A DNA stretch of 64,000 nucleotides from positions 183,777 through 247,776 of the forward strand of contig WTGP01000018.1 in NCBI GenBank assembly GCA_011523505.1. The letters run 5' to 3'. A model generated the notes under the pieces. The model saw only the letters and a program-made list of their open reading frames with translations. It made no database searches and was not told the DNA's origin. This DNA is from Gammaproteobacteria bacterium. Its GTDB lineage: Bacteria; Pseudomonadota; Gammaproteobacteria; Steroidobacterales; Foliamicaceae. Positions 54,731 to 62,845 of this stretch are shown here, one piece after another. The stretch's first letter is position 1. Each line of letters starts with the position of its first letter. Made by a program: the position numbers and the translations under genes.

Positions 54731-56203
54731 ATGCTGAATTTCTTCCAACATCCACGGGGGCTCGTCACCCTGTTCTTCACCGAGATGTGGGAGCGCATGA
54801 GCTATTACGGCATGCGCGCCCTGCTCGTTCTCTTCATGGTCGACCAGGTGCAACGTGGCGGCATGGGCCTGACCGACGAGATCGCCACCGCCATATACGG
54901 CGTTTATACGGCCGCGGTGTACCTGGTGGCATTGCCCGGAGGATGGATGGCGGACCGACTGCTGGGAGGGCAGCGCGCGGTCTGGGTGGGCGGCATCATC
55001 ATCATGAGCGGGCACTTCGTGCTCGCCATTCCCAGCATCGCCACCTTCTACATGGGGTTGATCCTGGTGGTGCTGGGCACCGGGCTGCTCAAGCCCAACA
55101 TCAGCGCCCTGGTGGGACAACTCTACTCGCCCACCGATCCACGGCGCGACGGCGGCTTCACGCTCTATTACCTGGGCATCAACGTCGGCGCCTTCATCGG
55201 CCCGCTGGTGTGCGGCTGGCTGGCCGACTACAACTGGCACTATGGCTTTGCCGCCGCCGGCGTGGGCATGCTGTTCGGCCTGATCCAGTTCTACTACACC
55301 CGCGAGTATCTGGGCGAGGCCGGCGCCCGTCCCGAATCCGCGGCGTCCGCCGCCTACCGGAGGAAAGTCTGGCTGGGCGTCGCGGCGGCGCTTGCGGCGC
55401 TCGGCGCCGTCTATGCAGGCGCGCTGGGCGGTGCGATCGAACTGAACGCCCGCGCCATCGCCGAAGCCAGCGCACTGGTGATCGTGATCGTGGCGGCGAT
55501 CTACTTCCTGTCCCTGCTGTTTTTCGCCGGGCTCACGCGCGACGAGCGGCTTCGCGTGATCGGCATCATCGTTCTGTTCTTCGGCGCCGCCATGTTCTGG
55601 GCCGGATTCGAGCAATCCGGTTCGTCGCTCAACCTGTTCGCCGAGCGCTACACGATCCGCGAGTTCGGCTCGTTCAGCTTCCCGGCCGAGTGGTTCCAGT
55701 CGCTCAATCCGTTCTTTATCATCGTCCTGGGTCCCCTGTTCGCGATGCTGTGGACGGCGCTGGCGCGACGCAATCTCGACCCCTCCACGCCGCTGAAATT
55801 CGCGTTCGGGCTGATTCAGCTGGGGCTGGGCTTCCTCGTGATGATCGGCGCCGCCACGCTGGTGGCCGAAGGCAACCCCGTGCTCCCCACCTGGCTGTTC
55901 TTCACCTACCTGCTGCACACCACCGGCGAGCTGTGCCTTAGCCCGGTGGGCCTGTCCGCCGTCACGCGGCTGGCGCCGAAGAAATTCGTGGGCCAGATGA
56001 TGGGCATCTGGTTCCTGGGCGCCTCGCTGGGCAGCCTGATAGCCGGCCTGATCGCGGGCGAGTTCGATCCGAACGCGCTCAGCGACATGCCCGGACTGTA
56101 CTGGCAGATCGTGCTTACGACCGTGGGCAGCGGCCTGATCCTCGCCGTTTTCCTGAAGCCACTGAAGAAGTGCATGACACCTGCGGAGGAACAAGAAAAG
56201 TGA
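54731..56203 (+). CDS. POT-family proton-dependent oligopeptide transporter
   Basis: 490 residues from the ATG at 54731. It has the POT/PTR2 signature ExxER in FFTEMWERMSYYGMRALLVLF near 15-35, then ADRLLGGQRAVWVGGIIIMSGH near 76, GLLKPNISALVGQLYSP near 113 and FTLYYLGINVGAFIGPLVCGWLAD near 137-160. About 14 membrane segments are predicted. It imports di- and tripeptides with protons. Its stop overlaps the GTG start of an M2 peptidase (GTGA), so peptide uptake and peptide cleavage are coupled. Confidence 0.92.
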   Translation: MLNFFQHPRGLVTLFFTEMWERMSYYGMRALLVLFMVDQVQRGGMGLTDEIATAIYGVYTAAVYLVALPGGWMADRLLGGQRAVWVGGIIIMSGHFVLAIPSIATFYMGLILVVLGTGLLKPNISALVGQLYSPTDPRRDGGFTLYYLGINVGAFIGPLVCGWLADYNWHYGFAAAGVGMLFGLIQFYYTREYLGEAGARPESAASAAYRRKVWLGVAAALAALGAVYAGALGGAIELNARAIAEASALVIVIVAAIYFLSLLFFAGLTRDERLRVIGIIVLFFGAAMFWAGFEQSGSSLNLFAERYTIREFGSFSFPAEWFQSLNPFFIIVLGPLFAMLWTALARRNLDPSTPLKFAFGLIQLGLGFLVMIGAATLVAEGNPVLPTWLFFTYLLHTTGELCLSPVGLSAVTRLAPKKFVGQMMGIWFLGASLGSLIAGLIAGEFDPNALSDMPGLYWQIVLTTVGSGLILAVFLKPLKKCMTPAEEQEK

Positions 56204-57996
56204 ATACCCGAATCATTGTTACGGCGCTGGCCCTGACCGTGCCCGTCAGCGCGTCGACCGAAGATACGCCGCTGCAAAGCGCCGAAGAGTTCGTGGAGGA
56301 AACCAGCGAGCAATACCTGGAATTGCGCCGGGAAGGGGCCGCGGCGGCCTGGGCCTACCAGACCTACATCACGCCGGACACGGCGCTGCTCGCCGCCAGG
56401 GCGCAGGAACGGGGGCTTAAGTACCAGAGTACCGCGGTCGAGGGCGCCAAGCGCTACGACGGAGTCGAACTGGCCGAGCGGACACAGCGCGCGATCAACG
56501 CGATCAAGTGGGGGACGACGCTGCCGGCGCCGGACGACGACGCCAAGCGTCGCGAGCTGTCGGAAATCATGACGCGCATGGAAGGCGCATACGGCAGCGG
56601 AAAGTACTGTCCCGACGGCCCGGAGAGCTGCCGCGACCTCGAAGAACTCAGCGTGGTCATGGCGCACAGCCGGGACTACGACGAACTGCTGGAAGCATGG
56701 CGCGGCTGGCGCACGATCTCTCCCCCGATCCGGGCCGACTACCGGCGTTTCGTGGAGCTGGGCAACGAAGGTGCGAAAGAGCTGGGATTCAACGACATGG
56801 GCGAGTTGTGGCGGTCCGGCTACGACATGCCGGTGGCCGACTTCGGCGACGAAGTGGAGCGGTTGTGGAGCCAGGTCTCGCCGCTTTACGAAGAGTTGCA
56901 CTGTTACACCGCCGACAAGCTCCGGCAAGCCTATGGCGAGGAAACGGTGCCCGTGGGCGAGCCGATTCCGGCGCACCTGCTGGGCAATATGTGGTCGCAG
57001 ACCTGGGGCGAAATCTACGACCTGGCGGAGCCGTACCCCGGCGTAGCGGAACTGAACGTGACCCAGGCGATGCAGGACAAGGACTACAGCGCCGTCTACA
57101 TGACCGAACTGGCGGAAGATTTCTTCGTTTCGCTGGGCATGCCTGCGCTGCCGGAGAGTTTCTGGCAGCGTTCTCTGCTGGTGAAACCGCGGGACCGCGA
57201 GGTCGTCTGCCACGCCAGCGCCTGGAGCATAGACGCCAGGGACGACGTGCGGATCAAGATGTGCATCGAGCCCACCCAGGACCACCTTTTCACGATCTAT
57301 CACGAACTGGGCCATATCTACTACTTCCTCGCCTACAAGGACCAGCCGATCATCTTCCAGTCCGGGGCCCACGACGGTTTTCACGAGGCGGTGGGCGACA
57401 CGGTCACGCTGTCGATGACCGCCGACTTCCTGAAGAACCTGGGCCTGGTCGAGGAAGTAGAGGACAGTCCCGAGGCCCTGATCAACTCGCAGATGAAGCT
57501 GGCGCTGGACAAGATCGCCTTCCTGCCCTTCGGCAAGCTGATGGACCAGTGGCGCTGGGGCGTGTTCTCGGGAGAAATCGCGCCGGAAGACTACAACGCG
57601 GCCTGGTGGGACCTGCGCACCCGCTACCAGGGAATCAGGCCGCCGGTGGATCGTAGCGAGGCCGATTTCGATCCGGGCGCCAAGTACCACATTCCCGGCA
57701 ATACGCCCTACACCCGCTATTTCCTGGCCTTCGTGCTGCAATTCCAGTTCCAGCGGGCGCTGTGCGACGCGGCGGGATTCGAGGGACCGCTGCACGAATG
57801 TTCGATCTACGGCAACAAGGAAGCCGGCGAGCTGCTGTGGAAGATGCTCGAGTCCGGCTCCAGCCGGCCTTGGCAGGACTCGCTGGAGGAAGTGACCGGC
57901 CAGCGCGAAATGGACGCCTCGGCGATCATCGCCTACTTTCAGCCGCTCATGGACTGGCTTGAGACCGAGAACCGGGGACTTTCCTGCGGCTGGTAA
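56200..57996 (+). CDS. M2-family zinc metallopeptidase (angiotensin-converting enzyme-like)
   Basis: 598 residues from the GTG at 56200, with GCGGAGGA upstream and overlapping the POT gene stop. A signal peptide spans about 1-20 (IIVTALALTVPVSAS). The zinc site is FTIYHELGHIYYFLAYKDQP (HExxH) near 366-385, followed by the third ligand Glu in GFHEAVGDTVTLSM near 397. Other ACE features are EEFVEETSEQYLELRREGAAAAWAYQTYIT near 30-58 and HIPGNTPYTRYFLAFVLQFQFQ near 500. It removes dipeptides from peptide C-termini, in the periplasm by its signal. The products would feed the POT transporter. Its length matches bacterial ACE homologues. Confidence 0.93.
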   Translation: MNTRIIVTALALTVPVSASTEDTPLQSAEEFVEETSEQYLELRREGAAAAWAYQTYITPDTALLAARAQERGLKYQSTAVEGAKRYDGVELAERTQRAINAIKWGTTLPAPDDDAKRRELSEIMTRMEGAYGSGKYCPDGPESCRDLEELSVVMAHSRDYDELLEAWRGWRTISPPIRADYRRFVELGNEGAKELGFNDMGELWRSGYDMPVADFGDEVERLWSQVSPLYEELHCYTADKLRQAYGEETVPVGEPIPAHLLGNMWSQTWGEIYDLAEPYPGVAELNVTQAMQDKDYSAVYMTELAEDFFVSLGMPALPESFWQRSLLVKPRDREVVCHASAWSIDARDDVRIKMCIEPTQDHLFTIYHELGHIYYFLAYKDQPIIFQSGAHDGFHEAVGDTVTLSMTADFLKNLGLVEEVEDSPEALINSQMKLALDKIAFLPFGKLMDQWRWGVFSGEIAPEDYNAAWWDLRTRYQGIRPPVDRSEADFDPGAKYHIPGNTPYTRYFLAFVLQFQFQRALCDAAGFEGPLHECSIYGNKEAGELLWKMLESGSSRPWQDSLEEVTGQREMDASAIIAYFQPLMDWLETENRGLSCGW

Positions 57997-58014
57997 TCCG
58001 GGATAATTCGCGTC

Positions 58015-60012
58015 ATGGCGCGCAAGATCCTCGTTACCGCGGCGCTGCCGTACGCCAGCGGTCAAATCCACCTCGGCAACCTGCTCGAGATGGTGCAGAC
58101 CGACATCTGGGTGCGCTACCAGCGGCACTCGGGCGCCGACTGCACGTTTGTCTGCGCCACCGACGCGCACGGCACTCCAACGATGCTGAAGGCGCGGGAA
58201 GAAGGGGTCAGCCCCGAGGAATACGCCGAGTCCTGCCGTGCAGCCCATGTGCGGGACTTCGAGGCCTTCGGGATTCGCTTCGACAATTTCTACACGACGC
58301 ACTCGCCGGAGAACCGGGAACTTGTGGAACGGATCTACGCCCGGCTGGTGGAACGCGGCTACATCCATGCGCGCACCATCCAGCAGGCCTACGACGAGGA
58401 GGCCGGCATGTTCCTGCCCGACCGCTACGTGCGGGGCGAGTGCCCTTCGTGCGGGGCGGAAGACCAGTACGGCGACAGTTGTTCGGCCTGCGGCGCCACC
58501 TACGCACCGTCCGAACTGGTCAATCCGCGTTCGATCCTTAGCGGCCGGCCGCCGGTCACGCGCGAATCGGAGCACAAGTTCTTCAAGCTGGGGGAGTTCG
58601 AGTCGCTGCTGAAGACCTGGATGCAGGCCAGCAACCTGGACCGCGGCGCCCGCAACAAGCTGGCCGAGTGGTTCAAGGAAGGCCTGAAGGACTGGGACAT
58701 CACGCGCGACGAGCCGTATTTCGGGTTCGAGGTGCCGGGCGAGACGGGCAAGTACTTCTACGTCTGGCTCGACGCGCCGGTAGGCTACATGGCCAGCTTC
58801 CGCAATCTCTGCGGCCCCGGCGAGGACGGCGACAACCGGTTCGAGCGCTATTTCGGTCCGGACAGCGATGCCGAGCTCTATCACTTCATCGGCAAGGACA
58901 TCCTCTACTTCCACGCATTGTTCTGGCCCGCGGTCCTGCTGGGCGCGGGCATGCGCACGCCCAGCGGCGTTTTCGTGCACGGCTTCCTTACCGTGGACGG
59001 ACTGAAGATGTCCAAGTCCAAGGGCACCTTCATTACCGCGGCCGACTACCTGGCGGCCGGCCTGGATCCCGAGTATCTGCGCTATTACTACGCGGCGAAA
59101 CTGGGTTCCGGTCTGGACGACATCGACCTGCAACTGGAGGATTTCGCCGCGCGGATCAATTCCGATCTGGTGGGCAAGCTGGTGAACATCGCCAGCCGCT
59201 GCGCCAGCTTCGTGCAGCGCGGGTTCGACAACCGTCTCGGACCACGCCTGCACGACCCGGCCCTGTACGAGGAATTCGCAGCGCAGCGGGAGCAGATCGG
59301 CGAACACTACGAATCCCGTTCCTACGGCAAGGCCATGCGGGCGATCATGGCCCTGGCCGACCGCGCCAACGTCTGGATCAACGAGCGCAAGCCCTGGGAA
59401 CTGGCCAAGGATGCAGACAGGCAGGATGAATTGCAGGCGATCGTCACGCAGGGAATCAACCTGTTCCGGGTGCTCATGACCTATATCGCGCCGGTTCTTC
59501 CGGACATCTCCGGGAAGGCCGAGGCCTTCCTGCGCTCCGAACTGAACTGGAATGAGGTGGACGAGCCGCTGCTTGGCGAATCGATTGCCGCATTCAAGCC
59601 GCTGGCGGGCCGAATATCGCTCAAGACGCTCAAGGCGCTGGTCGAAACCAATCGCGGACAGGCCGCCGCCGAAGTCGAACATTCCGAACCCATCGACATA
59701 GACGAATTCCTGCGCACCGACCTGCGGGTGGCGAAGATCGTCAAGTCGGAGCGCGTGGCGGGCGCCAACCGGCTGTTGCGCCTGACGCTGGACGACGGCG
59801 GCAAGGGCCGCACCGTTTTCGCCGGAATTGCCGGCGCCTACGCGCCTTCGATCCTGGTGGGACGCAAGGTGGTGCTGGTGGCGAACCTGAAGCCGCGCAA
59901 GATGCGTTTCGGCGTGTCGGAAGGCATGGTGCTGGCCGCGGGCGAGGGCGAGTCGCGGGTGTTCCTGCTTTCTCCAGACGAAGGCGCGGAACCGGGCATG
60001 CGCGTGCGCTAG
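58015..60012 (+). CDS. metG: Methionyl-tRNA synthetase
   Basis: 665 residues, the full two-domain form. HIGH-type motif [12 protein letters not shown] near 15-26; zinc knuckle [21 protein letters not shown] near 143-163; KMSKS in [11 protein letters not shown] near 328-338; anticodon-binding helical domain from about 390. The C-terminal EMAP/Trbp tRNA-binding domain (about 562-665) contains [31 protein letters not shown] and [11 protein letters not shown]. It charges tRNA-Met in the cytosol. It starts 18 bp after the M2 peptidase stop and is followed by a ferredoxin gene 19 bp downstream. Confidence 0.97.
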   Translation: MARKILVTAALPYASGQIHLGNLLEMVQTDIWVRYQRHSGADCTFVCATDAHGTPTMLKAREEGVSPEEYAESCRAAHVRDFEAFGIRFDNFYTTHSPENRELVERIYARLVERGYIHARTIQQAYDEEAGMFLPDRYVRGECPSCGAEDQYGDSCSACGATYAPSELVNPRSILSGRPPVTRESEHKFFKLGEFESLLKTWMQASNLDRGARNKLAEWFKEGLKDWDITRDEPYFGFEVPGETGKYFYVWLDAPVGYMASFRNLCGPGEDGDNRFERYFGPDSDAELYHFIGKDILYFHALFWPAVLLGAGMRTPSGVFVHGFLTVDGLKMSKSKGTFITAADYLAAGLDPEYLRYYYAAKLGSGLDDIDLQLEDFAARINSDLVGKLVNIASRCASFVQRGFDNRLGPRLHDPALYEEFAAQREQIGEHYESRSYGKAMRAIMALADRANVWINERKPWELAKDADRQDELQAIVTQGINLFRVLMTYIAPVLPDISGKAEAFLRSELNWNEVDEPLLGESIAAFKPLAGRISLKTLKALVETNRGQAAAEVEHSEPIDIDEFLRTDLRVAKIVKSERVAGANRLLRLTLDDGGKGRTVFAGIAGAYAPSILVGRKVVLVANLKPRKMRFGVSEGMVLAAGEGESRVFLLSPDEGAEPGMRVR

Positions 60013-60031
60013 CGCCGAAGCGCGGGTCTCC

Positions 60032-60436
60032 ATGCAGCCCTCGGTAGCGCGAATCGACGAAGCGCTATGCGTGGGCTGCGCACGCTGCCTTCCGGCCTGT
60101 CCGGTGGATGCCATCATCGGCAGCCGCAATTTCACTCATACGATCATTCACGACGAGTGCGTGGGCTGCGGCTTGTGCCTGCCGCCCTGCCCCGTGGACT
60201 GCATCGCCATCGAACCGCGCTTCCCCGGCGCGCCCGCCGATGATGAGGATGAAGGCATGCGCCGCGACAAGCTGCGGCGCCTGGGAAAGACCGCTCAGCG
60301 GCGATTTCGCGCCCGAAAGGCCCGGCTGGCCGCGATGGGCGATAGCGTCGAAGCGCGGGTCTCCGGCGCGCCGCCGGCGACCGCTTCAACGCCGACCGAC
60401 GACGAAATCGAAGACCTGATCCGAAGCCTTTCCTGA
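60032..60436 (+). CDS. Two-cluster [4Fe-4S] ferredoxin (RnfB-like)
   Basis: A 134-residue protein. Two full CxxCxxCxxxCP motifs occur: [15 protein letters not shown] (Cys13/16/19/23) and [15 protein letters not shown] (Cys43/46/49/53), each binding one [4Fe-4S] cluster. The pattern and the following PVDCI resemble the ferredoxin part of RnfB. The last 60 residues are charged and low complexity, rich in Arg and Ala, and without RnfB's N-terminal membrane helix. It sits 19 bp after metG, an association also seen for rnfB-like ferredoxins near mrp/metG in gammaproteobacteria. The redox partner is unknown. Confidence 0.88.
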   Translation: MQPSVARIDEALCVGCARCLPACPVDAIIGSRNFTHTIIHDECVGCGLCLPPCPVDCIAIEPRFPGAPADDEDEGMRRDKLRRLGKTAQRRFRARKARLAAMGDSVEARVSGAPPATASTPTDDEIEDLIRSLS

Positions 60437-60449
60437 CTCCCGGGGAGCC

Positions 60450-60519
60450 AGGGCGTGACCCTCGCGGCTTCTCGCCCTCTCGTGGCAGTCAGGCTTTTCG
60501 CGCGAGGGCGGGACGCCCT
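60450..60519. terminator. Imperfect inverted repeat in the ferredoxin/actF convergent gap
   Basis: Arms AGGGCGTGACCCTCGCG (60450-60466) and CGCGAGGGCGGGACGCCCT (60501-60519) pair with one small bulge around a 34-base centre. It lies between two converging genes, so it may stop both transcripts, but no T-run follows. The right arm contains the reverse complement of the 17-bp repeat at 53003, so a REP-type element is the other reading. Confidence 0.45.
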
Positions 60520-60525
60520 CCGACC

Positions 60526-61785
60526 TCAGGAGGCGGCTTCGAGTTGCTCTTCGGTCGCGTAGTGGCTGAGCTGCCAGGCGGAGATCATCGGCATGCTGCG
60601 GAACATCACGAGGACCAGGAAGAACCAGGAGGCCAGCGCCGAAATCGCAATGAACCACTCCCTGGCGTCGGCGAACGGCACATGCTCGGGTTCCAGTATC
60701 GGCAGGACGTTGAGGTAGCGGTTGATCCAGAAACCCACGACGATCAATCCGGAAAGCACCAGCATGGCCGGCCAGGTGCGCTTGACCCAGGCCGCGATTC
60801 CGCACAGCAGGGGGGCGAAGAACATGCAGCTGACCATGACCCAGAAAAATGGCTGGTAGTGCCCGTACATCTGCAGCGAAATCACGCCGTACTCGTAATC
60901 CAGGTTGCCGAACCAGGACACGAAGAACTGGGCCCAGAACATGTAGAGCCACAACAGGCTGAAGGACGTGATCAGGATGCCCATCTGCTTGAGACGGCCC
61001 GCGTCGAACCAGTCCTTCAGGCCCTCGCTACGCCAGAGCACAGCGCTCATCAGGAGGATCGCCGCCGACCCGGCCAGGTTGATGCCCTGGATGTAGTAGA
61101 GGGGATAAACGCTGCTGTGGTAGTGCGAGATCAGCGTCATCCCGAAGTCCCAGGCGATGAAGGAGTTCGACATGACGTAGAAGAACAGGATGAAGAAGGA
61201 CGAGAAATACAGGCGCCGCTGCAGCTTGAACAGGCTTACCCGCCGGCGCCACGACGCCAGCCACCGCCAGCAGGCGCGGCACACGGGATTGCCGCTTTCG
61301 GCCAGTTCGTCGCGGACGTCCGGCAGCAGGCCCCAGAGGAAATACAGCACGGACAGCACGTAGAAGGCCGACAACGCAACAAGGTTGCGCCACAGCAGCA
61401 GGTTCTCGTTCAGCCACGGACTCAATTGTCCGTGGTCGCCTTCCTGCAGCCAGTAGAACAGGGACTCACGCCCGCAGGAGAAGATCAGGGCGAAGCCGAT
61501 AAAGGCGAACGGCAGGAAGGCCAGCGTCATCACTTCGCCGAGGCGGTAGAAGACTCCCGAAAATTCCGCCTTGCACAGGCGCATGACCGCGGTAAAACAG
61601 ATGCCCGCCTGGCTCAGTCCCAGCACGAACATCCACATGACCAGCGCGAATCCCCAGGGAAAATCGCTGTCGGCGCCGTCCATCCAGAGAAGCGCGAAGG
61701 AAACGGCCGCGATGCCCGCGAGAAAACCGATCGTGGCCATGAACGCCTTCGCGCCCAGCGCACCCGTGCCGCCGTTGACGCTCAT
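60526..61785 (-). CDS. actF: Alternative complex III subunit ActF (NrfD-like quinol-binding membrane protein)
   Basis: A 419-residue integral membrane protein with about ten helices. FPWGFALVMWMFVLGLSQAGICFTAVMRLCKAEF near 42-75 and RLGEVMTLAFLPFAFIGFALIFSCGR near 81-106 match the ActC/ActF (NrfD-type) family. Later helices include MSNSFIAWDFGMTLISHYHSSVYPLYYIQG near 206-235. Alternative complex III oxidises quinol and reduces cytochrome c in place of the bc1 complex. The ATG overlaps the actE stop (ATGA). Gene order actC-actD-actE-actF on the minus strand is the standard one. No oxidase gene follows in this window; the convergent ferredoxin ends the cluster. Confidence 0.88.
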   Translation of the reverse strand: MSVNGGTGALGAKAFMATIGFLAGIAAVSFALLWMDGADSDFPWGFALVMWMFVLGLSQAGICFTAVMRLCKAEFSGVFYRLGEVMTLAFLPFAFIGFALIFSCGRESLFYWLQEGDHGQLSPWLNENLLLWRNLVALSAFYVLSVLYFLWGLLPDVRDELAESGNPVCRACWRWLASWRRRVSLFKLQRRLYFSSFFILFFYVMSNSFIAWDFGMTLISHYHSSVYPLYYIQGINLAGSAAILLMSAVLWRSEGLKDWFDAGRLKQMGILITSFSLLWLYMFWAQFFVSWFGNLDYEYGVISLQMYGHYQPFFWVMVSCMFFAPLLCGIAAWVKRTWPAMLVLSGLIVVGFWINRYLNVLPILEPEHVPFADAREWFIAISALASWFFLVLVMFRSMPMISAWQLSHYATEEQLEAAS

Positions 61786-62354
61786 TCCGCCGCCGTCTCG
61801 CCGCCGGACTCGGCCTCGGCGGCCGCCACTTTCGCGGCTTCCTCAAGCAGGCCGGTGCGAAGGTACTGCACGATTCGCCAGCGGTCGTCCTGCGACATCG
61901 CAAACCGGTAGCTGGGCATGATCACGCCGCCGTGCGTGATCGTGTAGTAGAGCTGGCCGTCGGTCTGCTGCTGCACGTAGGGCAAGGTGAGGTCCATGGG
62001 CTGCGGGTTGTACTTGAGCCCCACGCTGCCGTCGCCGGCGCCCGCGACGCCATGGCATACGCGGCAGTAAATGTCGTACATCTCCGCCGCGCGGACATCG
62101 TCGGCATCCTCCGCGGCAAGCGGGTTGCTCAGTTCTTCGCCGGCCTTCAGCCGCGCCCGCACCAGTTCCGCCAGGTCGGCCGGCCCGTCCAGTTCGCCGC
62201 CGTCGGACGGCACCGACTCCGCCGGCAGCTCCACCGTCGTTTCCTGCGTCTTGACGCTCACCTGGTCCTTCATGTCGTCGTTCCACGGCAACGCGCCGGC
62301 AACGCCCGGCACGACCAGCGCGGCTGCGAGCAGGGCGGGAGCGACGCGGCTCAT
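61782..62354 (-). CDS. actE: Alternative complex III cytochrome c subunit ActE
   Basis: 190 residues from the ATG at 62354, overlapping the actD stop (ATGA). A signal peptide covers about 1-21 (ALLAAALVVPGVAGAL) with no Cys that could form a lipobox. The single haem site is YCRVCHGVAGAGDG (Cys97, Cys100, His101), and Met146 in GVIMPSYRFAM is the likely sixth ligand. DRWRIVQYLRTG near 157 is the usual class I ending. It accepts electrons inside complex III and passes them to a terminal oxidase or soluble cytochrome. The last 20 residues are Ala/Glu-rich and low complexity. Confidence 0.9.
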   Translation of the reverse strand: MSRVAPALLAAALVVPGVAGALPWNDDMKDQVSVKTQETTVELPAESVPSDGGELDGPADLAELVRARLKAGEELSNPLAAEDADDVRAAEMYDIYCRVCHGVAGAGDGSVGLKYNPQPMDLTLPYVQQQTDGQLYYTITHGGVIMPSYRFAMSQDDRWRIVQYLRTGLLEEAAKVAAAEAESGGETAAE

Positions 62355-62845
62355 TCCGACTGCTCCCGCTCGATCGACTCCGCGCCCGCTGCGCGCAGAA
62401 TCTCCTCGGCCTCGGGCGCGCCGGGCCCCGCAACCGAAATCACGAAGCGGTCCACGTTGCTGGACGCCCGGTAGGTGCGGTCCCGCCAAGCCGGCAAGCG
62501 TCCCACCACGAAAAAGCCAAGCAGCGTCATCAGCGTGCCCAGCAGGATCGTGCTCTCGTAGGTGATCAGTAGGTACGGCGGCAGCGCGATCACGGCCCGG
62601 CCCGCAGTCGGCAGGATGAAGCGCGTGGCGGTCCACACGCACAGCGTGAATCCGCCGATCGCGCCCAGAATGCCCCCGAGCAGCGCAAACACCCGCACCA
62701 TGGACTTGCCCAGTCCCAGCGCTTCCTCGGCCCCGTGCAACGGGATCGGAGAATACAGGTCCACACCGTCAACGCCCTTCTCGCGCAGCGCCCGGGCGGC
62801 GTCCAGCGCGGCGTCTTCATGCGCGAAGGAGGCCAGCAGCGTCAT
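62351..62845 (-). CDS. actD: Alternative complex III subunit ActD (DUF3341)
   Basis: 164 residues from the ATG at 62845, which overlaps the actC stop (ATGA). It begins LLASFAHEDAALDAARALREKGVDGVDLYSPIPLHG, the DUF3341 soluble start, followed by two membrane segments (about 51-72 and 90-115) connected by PTAGRAVIALPPY. The C-terminal half FVISVAGPGAPEAEEILRAAGAESIE is cytosolic. It is a structural subunit of alternative complex III, binding no cofactor of its own. Its order and coupling with actC and actE confirm the operon. Confidence 0.9.
   Translation of the reverse strand: MTLLASFAHEDAALDAARALREKGVDGVDLYSPIPLHGAEEALGLGKSMVRVFALLGGILGAIGGFTLCVWTATRFILPTAGRAVIALPPYLLITYESTILLGTLMTLLGFFVVGRLPAWRDRTYRASSNVDRFVISVAGPGAPEAEEILRAAGAESIEREQSE

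Noticed and set aside
55906..60135. A 1,409-codon open frame on the minus strand opposite the POT transporter, M2 peptidase and metG
   Set aside because: It is antisense to three well-recognised genes, contains no domain, and has the Arg/His/Gln/Gly-rich make-up expected when GC-rich codons are read backwards.
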